Source: Fodinibius halophilus
Lineage (GTDB): Bacteria > Bacteroidota > Rhodothermia > Balneolales > Balneolaceae
Reading direction: 5' to 3'
Length of the DNA stretch: 64,000 bases
NCBI RefSeq assembly: GCF_011059105.1
Contig: NZ_JAALLS010000002.1
Location: forward strand, 248,001 to 312,000
Position 1 is the stretch's first letter, and every line of letters starts with the position of its first letter. The notes below the pieces were generated by a model that saw only the letters and a program-made list of their open reading frames with translations, ran no database searches and was not told the origin of the DNA. Made by a program: the position numbers and the translations under genes. Positions 16,509-24,926 of this stretch are shown here, in pieces.

Positions 16509-18521
16509 GTGCTTACAACGGTTTCAGCTACTTCGGATAATAAATCACTAGAAAACAGGTTTCATCTGCTGCATGAAATCACATCTCAGTCAGATAGAAG
16601 CATACCTCAACAGCTTGAGAAAGCCTTAGAGGTAACTTGTGGACTGTTAGATCTCGATATCGGTATTATAAGTCATATTGAGGGACAGCAGTATACTATC
16701 GCTCACAGTTGGTCAGAAGAAAATATTTTAGAAGAGGGGCAAGTATTTCCACTGGGAGAAACGTATTGCAGTATTACATTGGCAGTAAAAAATGTAGTTG
16801 CAATAGATAATATAAATCGTTCGCTCCATAAGCGTCATCCCTGCCACCAGGTTTTTGGGATGGAATCTTATATAGGGATTCCGCTCACAAAAGAAGGTGA
16901 GGTATATGGCACTCTTAACTTTTCAAGCTCAGAAGTCCGCGCCGAAAAATTCTCGGAACTTGATAAAGGCTTTATTTTACTATTAGGTGATTGGGTTTCT
17001 GATACGTTGCATAAAAAGGAGATGCAAGAGAAATTAAAGGAACGAGAAGAGCTCTATGAGGTGGTTACCGTTAATGAAACCGATATGGTATGTTTGCATG
17101 ATCCCAACGGGACCTATCGTTTTGTTTCTCCATCGGCAGAAAAAATATTAGGGTATACCCCTGCTGAGCTTGTTGGAAGAAATGCCTACGAACTATTCCA
17201 TCCGCATGATCTTAAGGATATCCGTAATAGATCGCATCAATCAGCCAGAGAAGGTAGGCAGGTTAAGAATTTTGAATATCGGATCCGTAAAAAAAATGGA
17301 GATTATATCTGGTTTGAGACCTCTACAGAACCTATTACCGACGAACGGGGAAAGGTGGTCCAGCTCCAAACAAGCTCTCGGGATGTCACAAAACGGAAAA
17401 AGCTGGAAATGCTGTTTAAGGAATCTCAGCGCCTTTCTTCAACCGGGGGATGGCAATACAATTTGGAGACAGAAAAATTGTTTTGGACAGAAGAGGTTTA
17501 TCGGATTCATGAACTTCCGGTTGATAGAGAAATTACCGTTGATGAAGCTATAAGCTATTATCATGAGTCTGCCCAGCCTAAAATCAGGGAGGGCCTGCGA
17601 GAGGCAATTGATAAGGGAGAGGGGTATGATGTCGAGCTTCCCCTTGTTACCGCAAAGGGTAACAAGCGGTGGGTACGTGCCATTGGAAAAGTTCAAACAA
17701 ATGAAATGGGAGAAGTATACCAGCTCTATGGAGTATTTCAGGATTTGACTCATCGGAAACGAATGGAAGACGAACTGAGAGATCGAAATCAAGAGTTGAA
17801 AAAACTCCATGAAACGAATAGTAAAATATATTCGGTAATTGGGCACGATCTTAAAACCCCGCTGTCATCAATCGTAGGATTTGCAGACCTTCTTATTGCA
17901 GATGCCGACAGATATGATGAAAGTGAAGAACTAAAAGAGAGCCTGGAGATTATACATCAATCTTCGGTAAATACGGCTTCTTTGTTGGAAGACCTGTTGG
18001 ATTGGGCTCGCTTTCAGGATGGGGATTTGAGTTTAGATATTAAAGAGTTTCCTATTGCAACGGCTATTAAGCAGGTGGTAAACCTGTTACGGGTATCTGC
18101 GAATCGCAAAGATGTTACTTTCATCTTTGAAAACAACGATGCTGATAAAACAGTATTAGGGGACAGGCAGGTAATTACGACGGTGGTCCGTAATCTGTTG
18201 AGCAATGCCTTAAAATTTAGTCATCGGGGGGGCGAAGTTACTATCAGCTTAGCTTCTGATGATGACTATTGGCACGTAAAGGTCAAGGATGAAGGCCAGG
18301 GCATGTCGAAAGAGGTACAGGACCAGTTATTCCGAGACGAAACGAACGAAAGCCAAACGGGTACGGCCGGTGAAAAAGGAACGGGCATAGGGCTCCGTTT
18401 GTGCAAGGATCTGGTTGAATCGCACGACGGAATGCTTGATTTCGATAGTGAGCTGGGAGAAGGAACTACATTTGTCTTGAGTATTCCTTTTGCATCCCTG
18501 GTTTATGATAAAGTTTCTTAA
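16509..18521 (+). CDS. GAF-PAS-PAS hybrid-input sensor histidine kinase
   Basis: 670 aa read from a GTG start (no ATG lies upstream in frame). The order is GAF domain (about 15-170), PAS (about 180-300, with FVSPSAEKILGYTPAELVG), second PAS (about 310-415), HisKA with VIGHDLKTPLSSIVGF (phospho-acceptor His446), and HATPase (NLLSNALKFS, VKDEGQGM, GTGIGLRL). It is probably soluble. Its stop codon overlaps, base for base, the stop codon of a truncated antisense tyrA tail, which shows that a convergent tyrA gene once ended exactly here. Confidence 0.9.
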   Translation: MLTTVSATSDNKSLENRFHLLHEITSQSDRSIPQQLEKALEVTCGLLDLDIGIISHIEGQQYTIAHSWSEENILEEGQVFPLGETYCSITLAVKNVVAIDNINRSLHKRHPCHQVFGMESYIGIPLTKEGEVYGTLNFSSSEVRAEKFSELDKGFILLLGDWVSDTLHKKEMQEKLKEREELYEVVTVNETDMVCLHDPNGTYRFVSPSAEKILGYTPAELVGRNAYELFHPHDLKDIRNRSHQSAREGRQVKNFEYRIRKKNGDYIWFETSTEPITDERGKVVQLQTSSRDVTKRKKLEMLFKESQRLSSTGGWQYNLETEKLFWTEEVYRIHELPVDREITVDEAISYYHESAQPKIREGLREAIDKGEGYDVELPLVTAKGNKRWVRAIGKVQTNEMGEVYQLYGVFQDLTHRKRMEDELRDRNQELKKLHETNSKIYSVIGHDLKTPLSSIVGFADLLIADADRYDESEELKESLEIIHQSSVNTASLLEDLLDWARFQDGDLSLDIKEFPIATAIKQVVNLLRVSANRKDVTFIFENNDADKTVLGDRQVITTVVRNLLSNALKFSHRGGEVTISLASDDDYWHVKVKDEGQGMSKEVQDQLFRDETNESQTGTAGEKGTGIGLRLCKDLVESHDGMLDFDSELGEGTTFVLSIPFASLVYDKVS

Positions 18522-18601
18522 GCATATCGATCGGCCAGTCGATTAATCAGGTTGCTGCTTACTTCCAGCGTCTGGCTAGCAAACTTGCCAAAGGAATCAG
18601 G
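18518..18601 (-). repeat. truncated duplicate of the tyrA 3' end, copy 1
   Basis: On the minus strand these 84 bases read PDSFGKFASQTLEVSSNLIN and RLADRYA then stop. This matches the last 27 residues of the intact TyrA encoded at 23419 (FFGKFASQALEESGYLIN...RLADRFA). A hand alignment of the DNA gives about 12 mismatches in 84. The copy is the more diverged of the two, so probably the older. It is not expressed as a gene because nothing precedes it. Confidence 0.88.
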
Positions 18602-18685
18602 TTTTAATTACCGGTTAGTTTTTGCATATATAATTTATATCGCTAAACTATTTGGTAGCGAAAAGTCTATTTAACTTGAGAGATA

Positions 18686-19822
18686 ATGAGGACTAAAATA
18701 TCGGTAATTATAGTCTTTTTCTTAATCGTAAGCTGTGGTTCTCCCGATGATCCTTATGCTGGAGAGTACATTGAACTGTCCTTTGAAGAGAGGTTAACGT
18801 TTGGCCAGCCCGACTCACTTTCAAAATCAACAATACATTATGCAAGAGATCTACGGTTAGGACCGGCCGGAAGAATCTATGTGGCCGATGCAGGGGTTTC
18901 AAAAATAAAGGTATACTCTCCTGAAGGTAAACTTGTTAATAGCTTTGGCAAGAGAGGGAGAGGGCCGGGCGAATTAACCGGTATCAAGGGATTTGCAGTA
19001 ACGGATAGTACAGTTTTAGTCTGGGATAAAAACATTCAGCGAATGAGTATATTTGGTCTAGACGGTCAGCTTCGTACTGTACGTAACTTTGAGGGTTTGC
19101 CATCTCCTATGTATCTATATCCCTTCAGAAATTCTTACTTGGCTCTTCATGGGGATGGACATTACGGAAATCAATTTAGTAAAACACGTTTGGGTCACAT
19201 TTACTCATCAGATTTTTCCGATAGGAAGAAAGATTTTTTAATCCTAGATGAAGTAAATGAACATTTTGAAGATATTTCCCAACTTTTACTTACAAGGTTT
19301 GGAAATATTTTAATTCAAGACAATCAAAAGTTTCTATTTATTCCGATCATCTATAACGGAAATATATATGAGTATTCAAAGAATTCAAGTAGTTGGGGAA
19401 AAGAGCATAGTTACAAAGGTTTGAACCAGCAATTGCCTTATTCAATTGTTGAGAATGGTAATGAACGAAAACCTGATGGAAGGATATCTTCCGTGAATAT
19501 CTCTAAAGACATACAATTCATAGCTCATAACATGTCCCGAGGTCTGTTAAAATATAACGGCTATCTTTTCCATTTTACGTTTTCCGACATTGATGATAAA
19601 CGGGTGTTGGGTGTTGAGGTTTACGATGAAAATGTATCTCCAATTGGATATAGTCCCATTAAATCTATACCAATTTCTAATGAACGAGATAACTACCTAA
19701 GCTGGTCTGTAGAGGAGGTCGATGAAAATGGCAATTTCTACTTCTTGCAACGAAACGATAAAGGCATGCAAGTACGGGTAATGCAGGTCAACCACGAAGA
19801 TTTAGAACGCCTGAGTGAGTAA
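18686..19822 (+). CDS. 6-bladed beta-propeller lipoprotein, paralog 1
   Basis: 378 aa with a lipobox ending in VSC (Cys17). The mature protein begins DPYAGEYIELSFEE, then has NHL-like propeller blades. The clearest motifs are GRIYVADAGVSKIKVYSPEG (about 69-88) and FGKRGRGPGEL (about 92-102). The C-terminus is MQVRVMQVNHEDLERL. It belongs to the BF2992-like propeller proteins of Bacteroidota. It shares long nearly identical stretches at both ends with the paralog at 20980, while the middle has diverged, which suggests a variable binding face. Function unknown; outer-membrane or periplasmic location inferred. Confidence 0.82.
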   Translation: MRTKISVIIVFFLIVSCGSPDDPYAGEYIELSFEERLTFGQPDSLSKSTIHYARDLRLGPAGRIYVADAGVSKIKVYSPEGKLVNSFGKRGRGPGELTGIKGFAVTDSTVLVWDKNIQRMSIFGLDGQLRTVRNFEGLPSPMYLYPFRNSYLALHGDGHYGNQFSKTRLGHIYSSDFSDRKKDFLILDEVNEHFEDISQLLLTRFGNILIQDNQKFLFIPIIYNGNIYEYSKNSSSWGKEHSYKGLNQQLPYSIVENGNERKPDGRISSVNISKDIQFIAHNMSRGLLKYNGYLFHFTFSDIDDKRVLGVEVYDENVSPIGYSPIKSIPISNERDNYLSWSVEEVDENGNFYFLQRNDKGMQVRVMQVNHEDLERLSE

Positions 19823-19830
19823 TAAATATT

Positions 19831-19930
19831 CTAAGCAAACCGATCGGCCAGCCGGTTAATGAGGTAGCCGCTTTCTTCGAGCGCCTGGCTGGCAAACTTC
19901 CCAAAGAAATCGGCGACGGCTTCAAGTTCT
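19831..19930 (-). repeat. truncated duplicate of the tyrA 3' end, copy 2
   Basis: On the minus strand this reads IELEAVADFFGKFASQALEE then SGYLINRLADRFA and TAG. It equals the last ~33 residues of the intact TyrA (23419), with about nine DNA mismatches in 100. Homology stops abruptly at about 19930. It begins 8 bp after the stop of the propeller lipoprotein at 18686. Confidence 0.9.
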
Positions 19931-19982
19931 ATATAACTGTAAGTCCCGCAAGTATTAGGTTTTGCTAATATTTGTAAAACAT

Positions 19983-19991
19983 GGGGGGGGG
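19983..19991. repeat. poly-G tract (G9) in the promoter region of the CxxC/peptide operon
   Basis: Nine consecutive G residues lie 64 bp upstream of the ATG at 20056, in an otherwise AT-rich leader. Runs of this length are prone to slippage. Position in the promoter or leader makes phase-variable expression possible, but only comparison between reads or strains can show it. Confidence 0.55.
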
Positions 19992-20055
19992 TAAAGTGTA
20001 ACATTTTGGGTTGGCTAGTCTCTTGTAGGTAAACAGATAACTATTAAAGAGACTT

Positions 20056-20649
20056 ATGAGCGCTAAAAATATAACAGCTTCTATTTTAGTACTCATTGGA
20101 TTTGTAGTACTGGGCATTACCTTTCTAAAAGGCGGTGACCAAAATGGTTCAGAGTTTGAGGGGCATTTAGATCCTAAAGATCATGCATATAACCCTGCCT
20201 TGATAACCAATTATATAGATTCGACGAAATCGTATGATGCCTTGGCGCTATTTGTTGTAGCAGATGAATTGTGCTCCAGCTGTATAAATGAAATTATAGA
20301 ATATGCGCAAGCGGTCAAAGAGTATGACAGCTCACCCTTGAACAGCTTTTCAGTAGCGAAACATGGCGTTATTGTAGGTAATGATTCTACCGATTACCGG
20401 CGGATGAATCACTTAATTAAGTTCCCTTTCTCATCAAGTTTGTTGGACAAAAAGTCAAAGCTGGCAGCAAAGATAAGAGCATGGAAACAGGATGTGAGTG
20501 GAATTAACCAAATCGTATTATTTGATCTAAGAGAAGAACAAGTGGTTGGGCGTATAGGTATTTTTACCTCTTCTACTACTCCGACCTTTAAAAAGAATCT
20601 GGTTCAGGAAGCCTTCTATGAACTGGAAGCGAAACAAAACCTAAACTAA
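20056..20649 (+). CDS. membrane-anchored CxxC protein, possible thioredoxin-like
   Basis: 197 aa. One N-terminal membrane helix (about 8-24) is followed by a periplasmic domain. ALFVVADELCSSC (Cys73, Cys76) places a CxxC pair right after a hydrophobic strand, as in thioredoxin folds and as in the membrane-anchored CSSC proteins often found beside Bacteroidota propeller lipoproteins. A later strand, NQIVLFDLREEQVVGRIG, would fit the second half of the fold. It starts an operon: the Cys-rich peptide gene follows after 12 bp. I infer a role in disulphide handling or maturation of that peptide. The fold assignment is tentative. Confidence 0.6.
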   Translation: MSAKNITASILVLIGFVVLGITFLKGGDQNGSEFEGHLDPKDHAYNPALITNYIDSTKSYDALALFVVADELCSSCINEIIEYAQAVKEYDSSPLNSFSVAKHGVIVGNDSTDYRRMNHLIKFPFSSSLLDKKSKLAAKIRAWKQDVSGINQIVLFDLREEQVVGRIGIFTSSTTPTFKKNLVQEAFYELEAKQNLN

Positions 20650-20661
20650 ATAGAGAGTACT

Positions 20662-20916
20662 ATGTTACATACATTAAAAGAGAACCTATTTGTAATACTT
20701 GCAACGTTATTCTTCACTGCAACCCTCGCATTTTCCTTTACTGCTTATGGACAAACGAGTGGCGATTGTGAAGCTTGTGGTGGAGATCCCGATGATGGTG
20801 GTACTTGTTATGCCGTGGATGCAGGAGCAACTTTATGTAGACCAACAATGTTTGGTTGTACTCAAAGCGGTAGCTGTGAAAATGGATATCCTGTATTAGA
20901 GTTAGAAGAAGTTTAA
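20662..20916 (+). CDS. small secreted Cys-rich peptide (84 aa), NVEALA-like context
   Basis: Residues 1-30 are a signal peptide (hydrophobic 9-29, cleavage likely after AYG). The mature ~54 residues contain six cysteines (36, 39, 49, 59, 66, 72) in a Gly/Asp-rich sequence, CEACGGDPDDGGTCY then LCRPTMFGCTQSGSC, and an acidic tail. The canonical NVEALA motif is absent, but size, leader, Cys-rich body and position before a propeller lipoprotein resemble the NVEALA family of Bacteroidota. Three disulphides are possible. It lies 12 bp after the CxxC gene and 63 bp before the next propeller gene. Confidence 0.7.
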   Translation: MLHTLKENLFVILATLFFTATLAFSFTAYGQTSGDCEACGGDPDDGGTCYAVDAGATLCRPTMFGCTQSGSCENGYPVLELEEV

Positions 20917-20979
20917 ATGTGAAAAAATATCATCTCTGCCGGTTAAACACTTGGCAGAGGTGATAAAAATCAAGAATTT

Positions 20980-22119
20980 ATGATTCGAAATATTATTTTT
21001 TTTGCAATTATTTTAGGTTTTATTTTTTGTTGTAAGAATCAAGATCCTTACCAAGGTGAATATATTGAGTTGTCATTTGAAGAGATGTTAACGTTTGGTC
21101 AGCCCGACTCACTTTCAGAGTCAACAGTAAATTACGCACGAGAAGTTCGATTAGGGCCGGGGGGGAGAATCTATGTGGCCGATGCGGGGGTTTCAAAAAT
21201 AAAGGTATATTCTTCTGAAGGTAACCTTGTCAGTAGTTTTGGTAAAAGGGGCAGGGGGCCGGGAGAAATAACCGATATACAAGGATTTGCAGTGACCGAC
21301 AGTACGGTTTTAACATGGGATCAAAATATGCAGCGAATAAGCATATTTGGGTTAAACGGTAAGCTCAAAACTGTAAAAAACTTAAAAGGAAGTCCGTTTC
21401 CCATGCATATATACCCTTTGGAAAATTCATATTTGGCTCTGCACGAGGAAAATAAAAACTTGGATAAGTACAATACGGTACGACTAGGCCATATATATTC
21501 TGCAGATTTTTCAACCCCTCAAGCAAACTTTTTAAGGGTGGAAAATATCAACGAAAATATTGAAAAAATATCTGAAATCTTGGGGGGATGGTATGGTTCT
21601 TTGCATATTGTAACAAATCAAGAATTCATATTTGTTCCTTTTATATATGGCGGTAAAATATATAAATACGCAAAGACGAATAATGGATGGCAACAAGTTG
21701 ATACCTATGACGGCCTAAATCGGCAAACACCTTTTTCTTTAATGGAAGAAACGAATGGAAAAAGGAAGCCGGATGCCGCGATCTCATCAATATATCGATC
21801 TGAAGATATCTCCTTTATTGGCCACAACTGGTCCCGCGGGTTATTTAAGTATGACGGTTATATATTTCACTTTGTCTTTACGGATATTAAGGAAAAACGA
21901 GTATTTGGTGTTGAGCTTTATAACGAAGATATGAACCCCATTGGATTTACGCCTATAAAGTCAATACCCATCACAAACCAAGAGGATAATGCTTTGGTTT
22001 GGGGAGTTGAGGATGTCGATAAAAATGGAAATTTCTACTTTTTGCAGAGAAATGATGAAGGCATGCAAGTACGGGTAATGCAGGTCAACCACGAAGATTT
22101 GGAGCGTCTGGTTCAGTAA
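20980..22119 (+). CDS. 6-bladed beta-propeller lipoprotein, paralog 2
   Basis: 379 aa with lipobox FCC (Cys17 or Cys18), then DPYQGEYIELSFEEMLTFGQ, nearly identical to paralog 1. Blade motifs GRIYVADAGVSKIKVYSSEG and FGKRGRGPGEI follow. The last 18 residues differ from paralog 1 only at the end (LERLVQ against LERLSE). At DNA level the 3' ends are almost identical over about 45 bases, so the copies are recent or undergo gene conversion. The third gene of the CxxC-peptide-propeller operon. Confidence 0.82.
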   Translation: MIRNIIFFAIILGFIFCCKNQDPYQGEYIELSFEEMLTFGQPDSLSESTVNYAREVRLGPGGRIYVADAGVSKIKVYSSEGNLVSSFGKRGRGPGEITDIQGFAVTDSTVLTWDQNMQRISIFGLNGKLKTVKNLKGSPFPMHIYPLENSYLALHEENKNLDKYNTVRLGHIYSADFSTPQANFLRVENINENIEKISEILGGWYGSLHIVTNQEFIFVPFIYGGKIYKYAKTNNGWQQVDTYDGLNRQTPFSLMEETNGKRKPDAAISSIYRSEDISFIGHNWSRGLFKYDGYIFHFVFTDIKEKRVFGVELYNEDMNPIGFTPIKSIPITNQEDNALVWGVEDVDKNGNFYFLQRNDEGMQVRVMQVNHEDLERLVQ

Positions 22120-22161
22120 CAAATATTTCGGATAGCGTATTTTTTAATAAGTTTCATTGCT

Positions 22162-23307
22162 ATGAAGAGGTACAGAGTATGTGCATGTTTGGTTGCGGTA
22201 TTATACTTAGCAAGCTGTAATCCTGGAGAAGATTATAAGGATCGTTTTATCGATGTATCTTTTGAACAGGTAGTTCAATTTGGCAAAACAGATTCACTTA
22301 CAAACAGTACTCTCCATGCGGTATCGGGTGTGGAAAGTGCAGATAATGGAAATATTTATGTAGCTGATGCAGCAGAGTCAGTAATTAAAGTATATTCCAG
22401 CAATGGGGATTATTTGAAGTCATTTGGTGAAAAGGGTAGAGGACCGGGAGAGTTTAATACTATTCGAAATATTGAATTGGCAGATAGTACTATTTATGTG
22501 TGGGATCAGCCATTGCAAAGACTATCTGTATTTAATGTAGATGGAAAATTGCTTAAAACGCATAGCATAAAAGGAGTTGCATCGACCATAAAAATAATTC
22601 CTTTTATGGACTCCTTTTTATTATTGTATCCGGAAGGTAGAACAGATCCGTCAAATATTGCTGATGTTACACTGGCACACTTTTATAAGGCTGATTTATC
22701 AGCAAAAAAAAGTAGCTTTCTGAAAATATCTGATTTAAATATTGGGAATAAAGGTATTTCCAGTTTTTTATTTTCGATAACGGGCAGTGTATTAAAAAAG
22801 AATAACGATTCCTTAATGTTTGTCCCTTCAATTTACAGTGGCACTTTTTATAGGTTTAAAAAGCAAAGAGGGAAGTGGAAAAAAGCTGAAGAGCTTAAGG
22901 GCATTTGGTCAAAAACTGCTTTTTCCCAAGTTGAAGAAGACTCTGACCGCAAACCGGACTTATCATTGTCCTCTATATATTATGATGATAAACTAAATTA
23001 CATTATCCATAGTATGTCAAGAGGATTATTCTATTATAAGAACTACTATTTTCATTTTACATTCTCCGATTTTGATAAAACCAGGAAGTTCGGGGTGGAA
23101 ATATATAATCAAAAGTTTGAACCGTTAGACTATGCCCCTATTAAATCAATTCCTATAACCAATAAAGAAAATAACCTAATCCAGTGGCATGTGGATGATG
23201 TTGACGAAGAAGGTAATTTTTATATCCGTGAACGGTATAGCGGGGGGAGCCGAATTCGTGTAATACAGGTCAGCCACGAAGACTTAGAGCGTCTATCTCC
23301 AAGCTAA
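22162..23307 (+). CDS. 6-bladed beta-propeller lipoprotein, paralog 3
   Basis: 381 aa with lipobox LASC and the same architecture as paralogs 1 and 2, but clearly more diverged: NIYVADAAESVIKVYSSNGD, FGEKGRGPGEF, and the C-terminus IRVIQVSHEDLERLS. It starts 42 bp after paralog 2 on the same strand, so it is probably the last gene of the operon, which ends in a large palindrome. Ligand unknown. Two dissimilar propellers behind one peptide gene could be receptor and co-receptor; this is speculation. Confidence 0.82.
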   Translation: MKRYRVCACLVAVLYLASCNPGEDYKDRFIDVSFEQVVQFGKTDSLTNSTLHAVSGVESADNGNIYVADAAESVIKVYSSNGDYLKSFGEKGRGPGEFNTIRNIELADSTIYVWDQPLQRLSVFNVDGKLLKTHSIKGVASTIKIIPFMDSFLLLYPEGRTDPSNIADVTLAHFYKADLSAKKSSFLKISDLNIGNKGISSFLFSITGSVLKKNNDSLMFVPSIYSGTFYRFKKQRGKWKKAEELKGIWSKTAFSQVEEDSDRKPDLSLSSIYYDDKLNYIIHSMSRGLFYYKNYYFHFTFSDFDKTRKFGVEIYNQKFEPLDYAPIKSIPITNKENNLIQWHVDDVDEEGNFYIRERYSGGSRIRVIQVSHEDLERLSPS

Positions 23308-23334
23308 TTTTTAAGGCTTTCAAAGCCTTAAAAA
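23308..23334. terminator. 27-bp near-perfect palindrome ending the propeller operon
   Basis: TTTTTAAGGCTTT-C-AAAGCCTTAAAAA has 13-bp arms and a 1-base centre. It begins at the stop codon region of paralog 3. It is not a textbook rho-independent terminator, because the T-run is in the 5' arm, but it would fold as a strong 3'-end hairpin on either strand. Confidence 0.55.
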
Positions 23335-23418
23335 ACCAGCTTAGAGGGAGTTGTACTCCCGCATAAAAGGGTAAGCCGATGGAATAACATAGGAGTGAGG
23401 ATTTCAAAAAGGTCCCAT

Positions 23419-24552
23419 TTAAGCAAACCGATCGGCCAGCCGATTAATCAGGTAGCCGCTTTCTTCGAGCGCCTGGCTGGCAAACTTGCCAAAGAAATCG
23501 GTGACGGACTCAAACTCTTTGACAAAGCCTTCTTTGTCATCATTTTTTACCATCCGGGCTAGCTTATCATTGTGCTCAATAAAGTTGAGCAGCAGCTCTC
23601 GACGCTCTTCATTGGCAAAGACAATATCCGCATAGAGTTCGGCGCTTTGGGCAAAAATTCGTCCCGTCATCATCAGCTCGGCGCGGTAGATGGGCGAAGA
23701 GTAGTCCAGGATATCCTGCGGCTTCAGGTCATAGGTCTTCATGAATGAGCCGTGTGTTAAGGCTACAAAGTGGCGCAGTCCCTGTACCATATGCATTACG
23801 TGATCGTGCTTTTCCGCATCGGCCTCAACCACACGCATACCCCACAGCTTCGATTGTTTGACTACCCATTCTGAGGCGTCCTGATCTCTTACCGGGCAAA
23901 AGACCATCAGCTGTTTCGACAGGTTGTCGACTCCCGGACCGTGCATAGGGTGCAGCCCCAATACCGGACCGTCATGGGCCTCTTTCATTGCCTCAATTGG
24001 TTCTGTTTTATTACTGGTAAAATCTGCCAGAATCGTATCCGATTTTAGTTTGGGCGCGATTCTCTCAATAACATCCACCGTAACGTTAATAGGCACAGTA
24101 ACAATAGCCAGGTCAAGCTTCGGTGCCATCTCTTCCAGCTCATGCCAGTTGTGCTTATCAATGGTATAGAGTTCATGTCCCGTTTGTTTGATAATGCGCG
24201 AATAGAGGCTCCCCATGCCTCCTTTTGCTCCTACCACAAGAATGTGTTTGGGCTCTTCGGTTGCACGCGGAAATTCTTTAGAAGATTGGCTGGAGCGCGA
24301 AGAAGCCATAATCATGCGCAGGAAGTCTTCCGCCCAATTGGGATCTAAATCATGATCCGCGGCCATTTCGCGAAACTTTTTGGTCTTTTCATCTTCCCGT
24401 TTAGGGGCAAAAATGGGAAGCTGGTTTTGGATTTTCTTGTCGATCACTTCGTGCACAATCTCCCGCCGCTCAGACAGCAGATCCAGCAGTTTTTTATCAA
24501 TTTCGTCAATGCGTTTCCGCTGGGGATTGAGTTTCTTCTCTTTCGGGGTCAT
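23419..24552 (-). CDS. tyrA: bifunctional chorismate mutase / prephenate dehydrogenase (T-protein)
   Basis: 377 aa, close to the 373 aa of the enterobacterial T-protein. Residues about 8-95 are the AroQ chorismate mutase helices (RKRIDEIDKKLLDLLSERRE). From about 103 a Rossmann dehydrogenase starts with HILVVGAKGGMGSLY, then VTVPINVT, LADFTSNKTE and LGLHPMHGPG. The C-terminal helical part has MVQGLRHFVAL. It converts chorismate to 4-hydroxyphenylpyruvate for tyrosine. Its 3' end is duplicated twice to the left (18518 and 19831), which marks the island's insertion or duplication history. Confidence 0.93.
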   Translation of the reverse strand: MTPKEKKLNPQRKRIDEIDKKLLDLLSERREIVHEVIDKKIQNQLPIFAPKREDEKTKKFREMAADHDLDPNWAEDFLRMIMASSRSSQSSKEFPRATEEPKHILVVGAKGGMGSLYSRIIKQTGHELYTIDKHNWHELEEMAPKLDLAIVTVPINVTVDVIERIAPKLKSDTILADFTSNKTEPIEAMKEAHDGPVLGLHPMHGPGVDNLSKQLMVFCPVRDQDASEWVVKQSKLWGMRVVEADAEKHDHVMHMVQGLRHFVALTHGSFMKTYDLKPQDILDYSSPIYRAELMMTGRIFAQSAELYADIVFANEERRELLLNFIEHNDKLARMVKNDDKEGFVKEFESVTDFFGKFASQALEESGYLINRLADRFA

Positions 24553-24926
24553 ACAATTACGGGACTCATAAAATTTAATTCAACATATTCGGGATGGATC
24601 AGGCGTTTAAGCCCGATACAGCTGTAAAAAGCTTCTAAAAATAAGGAATTTGTTACTGCTATACCGAAAGGATTTTATATTGCATCGATATTAAAGCATA
24701 GGTGCCGTTTTGAAAATTAATTTGAAGCATCACTGTTAATTGCCCTAAAAATATGGGATTTTTAGTGAATGATTGATACTAATATTCGTTATTAGTAGGC
24801 AGGCTTATGAAGGGTAAAATCAGATATAAAAAATGTTTATGAGAGTAGCAGCTTAAAAAGTTCTCCATAGACGCATAGCTAACACAAGCAACGGCTACGA
24901 CTAACGTTAAAATCCATATTATTTAG
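24553..24926. other. divergent promoter region of tyrA and uvrB
   Basis: No coding frame is supported here. An inverted repeat TACTAATA-ttcgt-TATTAGTA with perfect 8-bp arms lies at 24777-24797, about 130 bp before uvrB, and could be a damage-response or other operator. I could not match it to a known SOS box. Confidence 0.4.
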
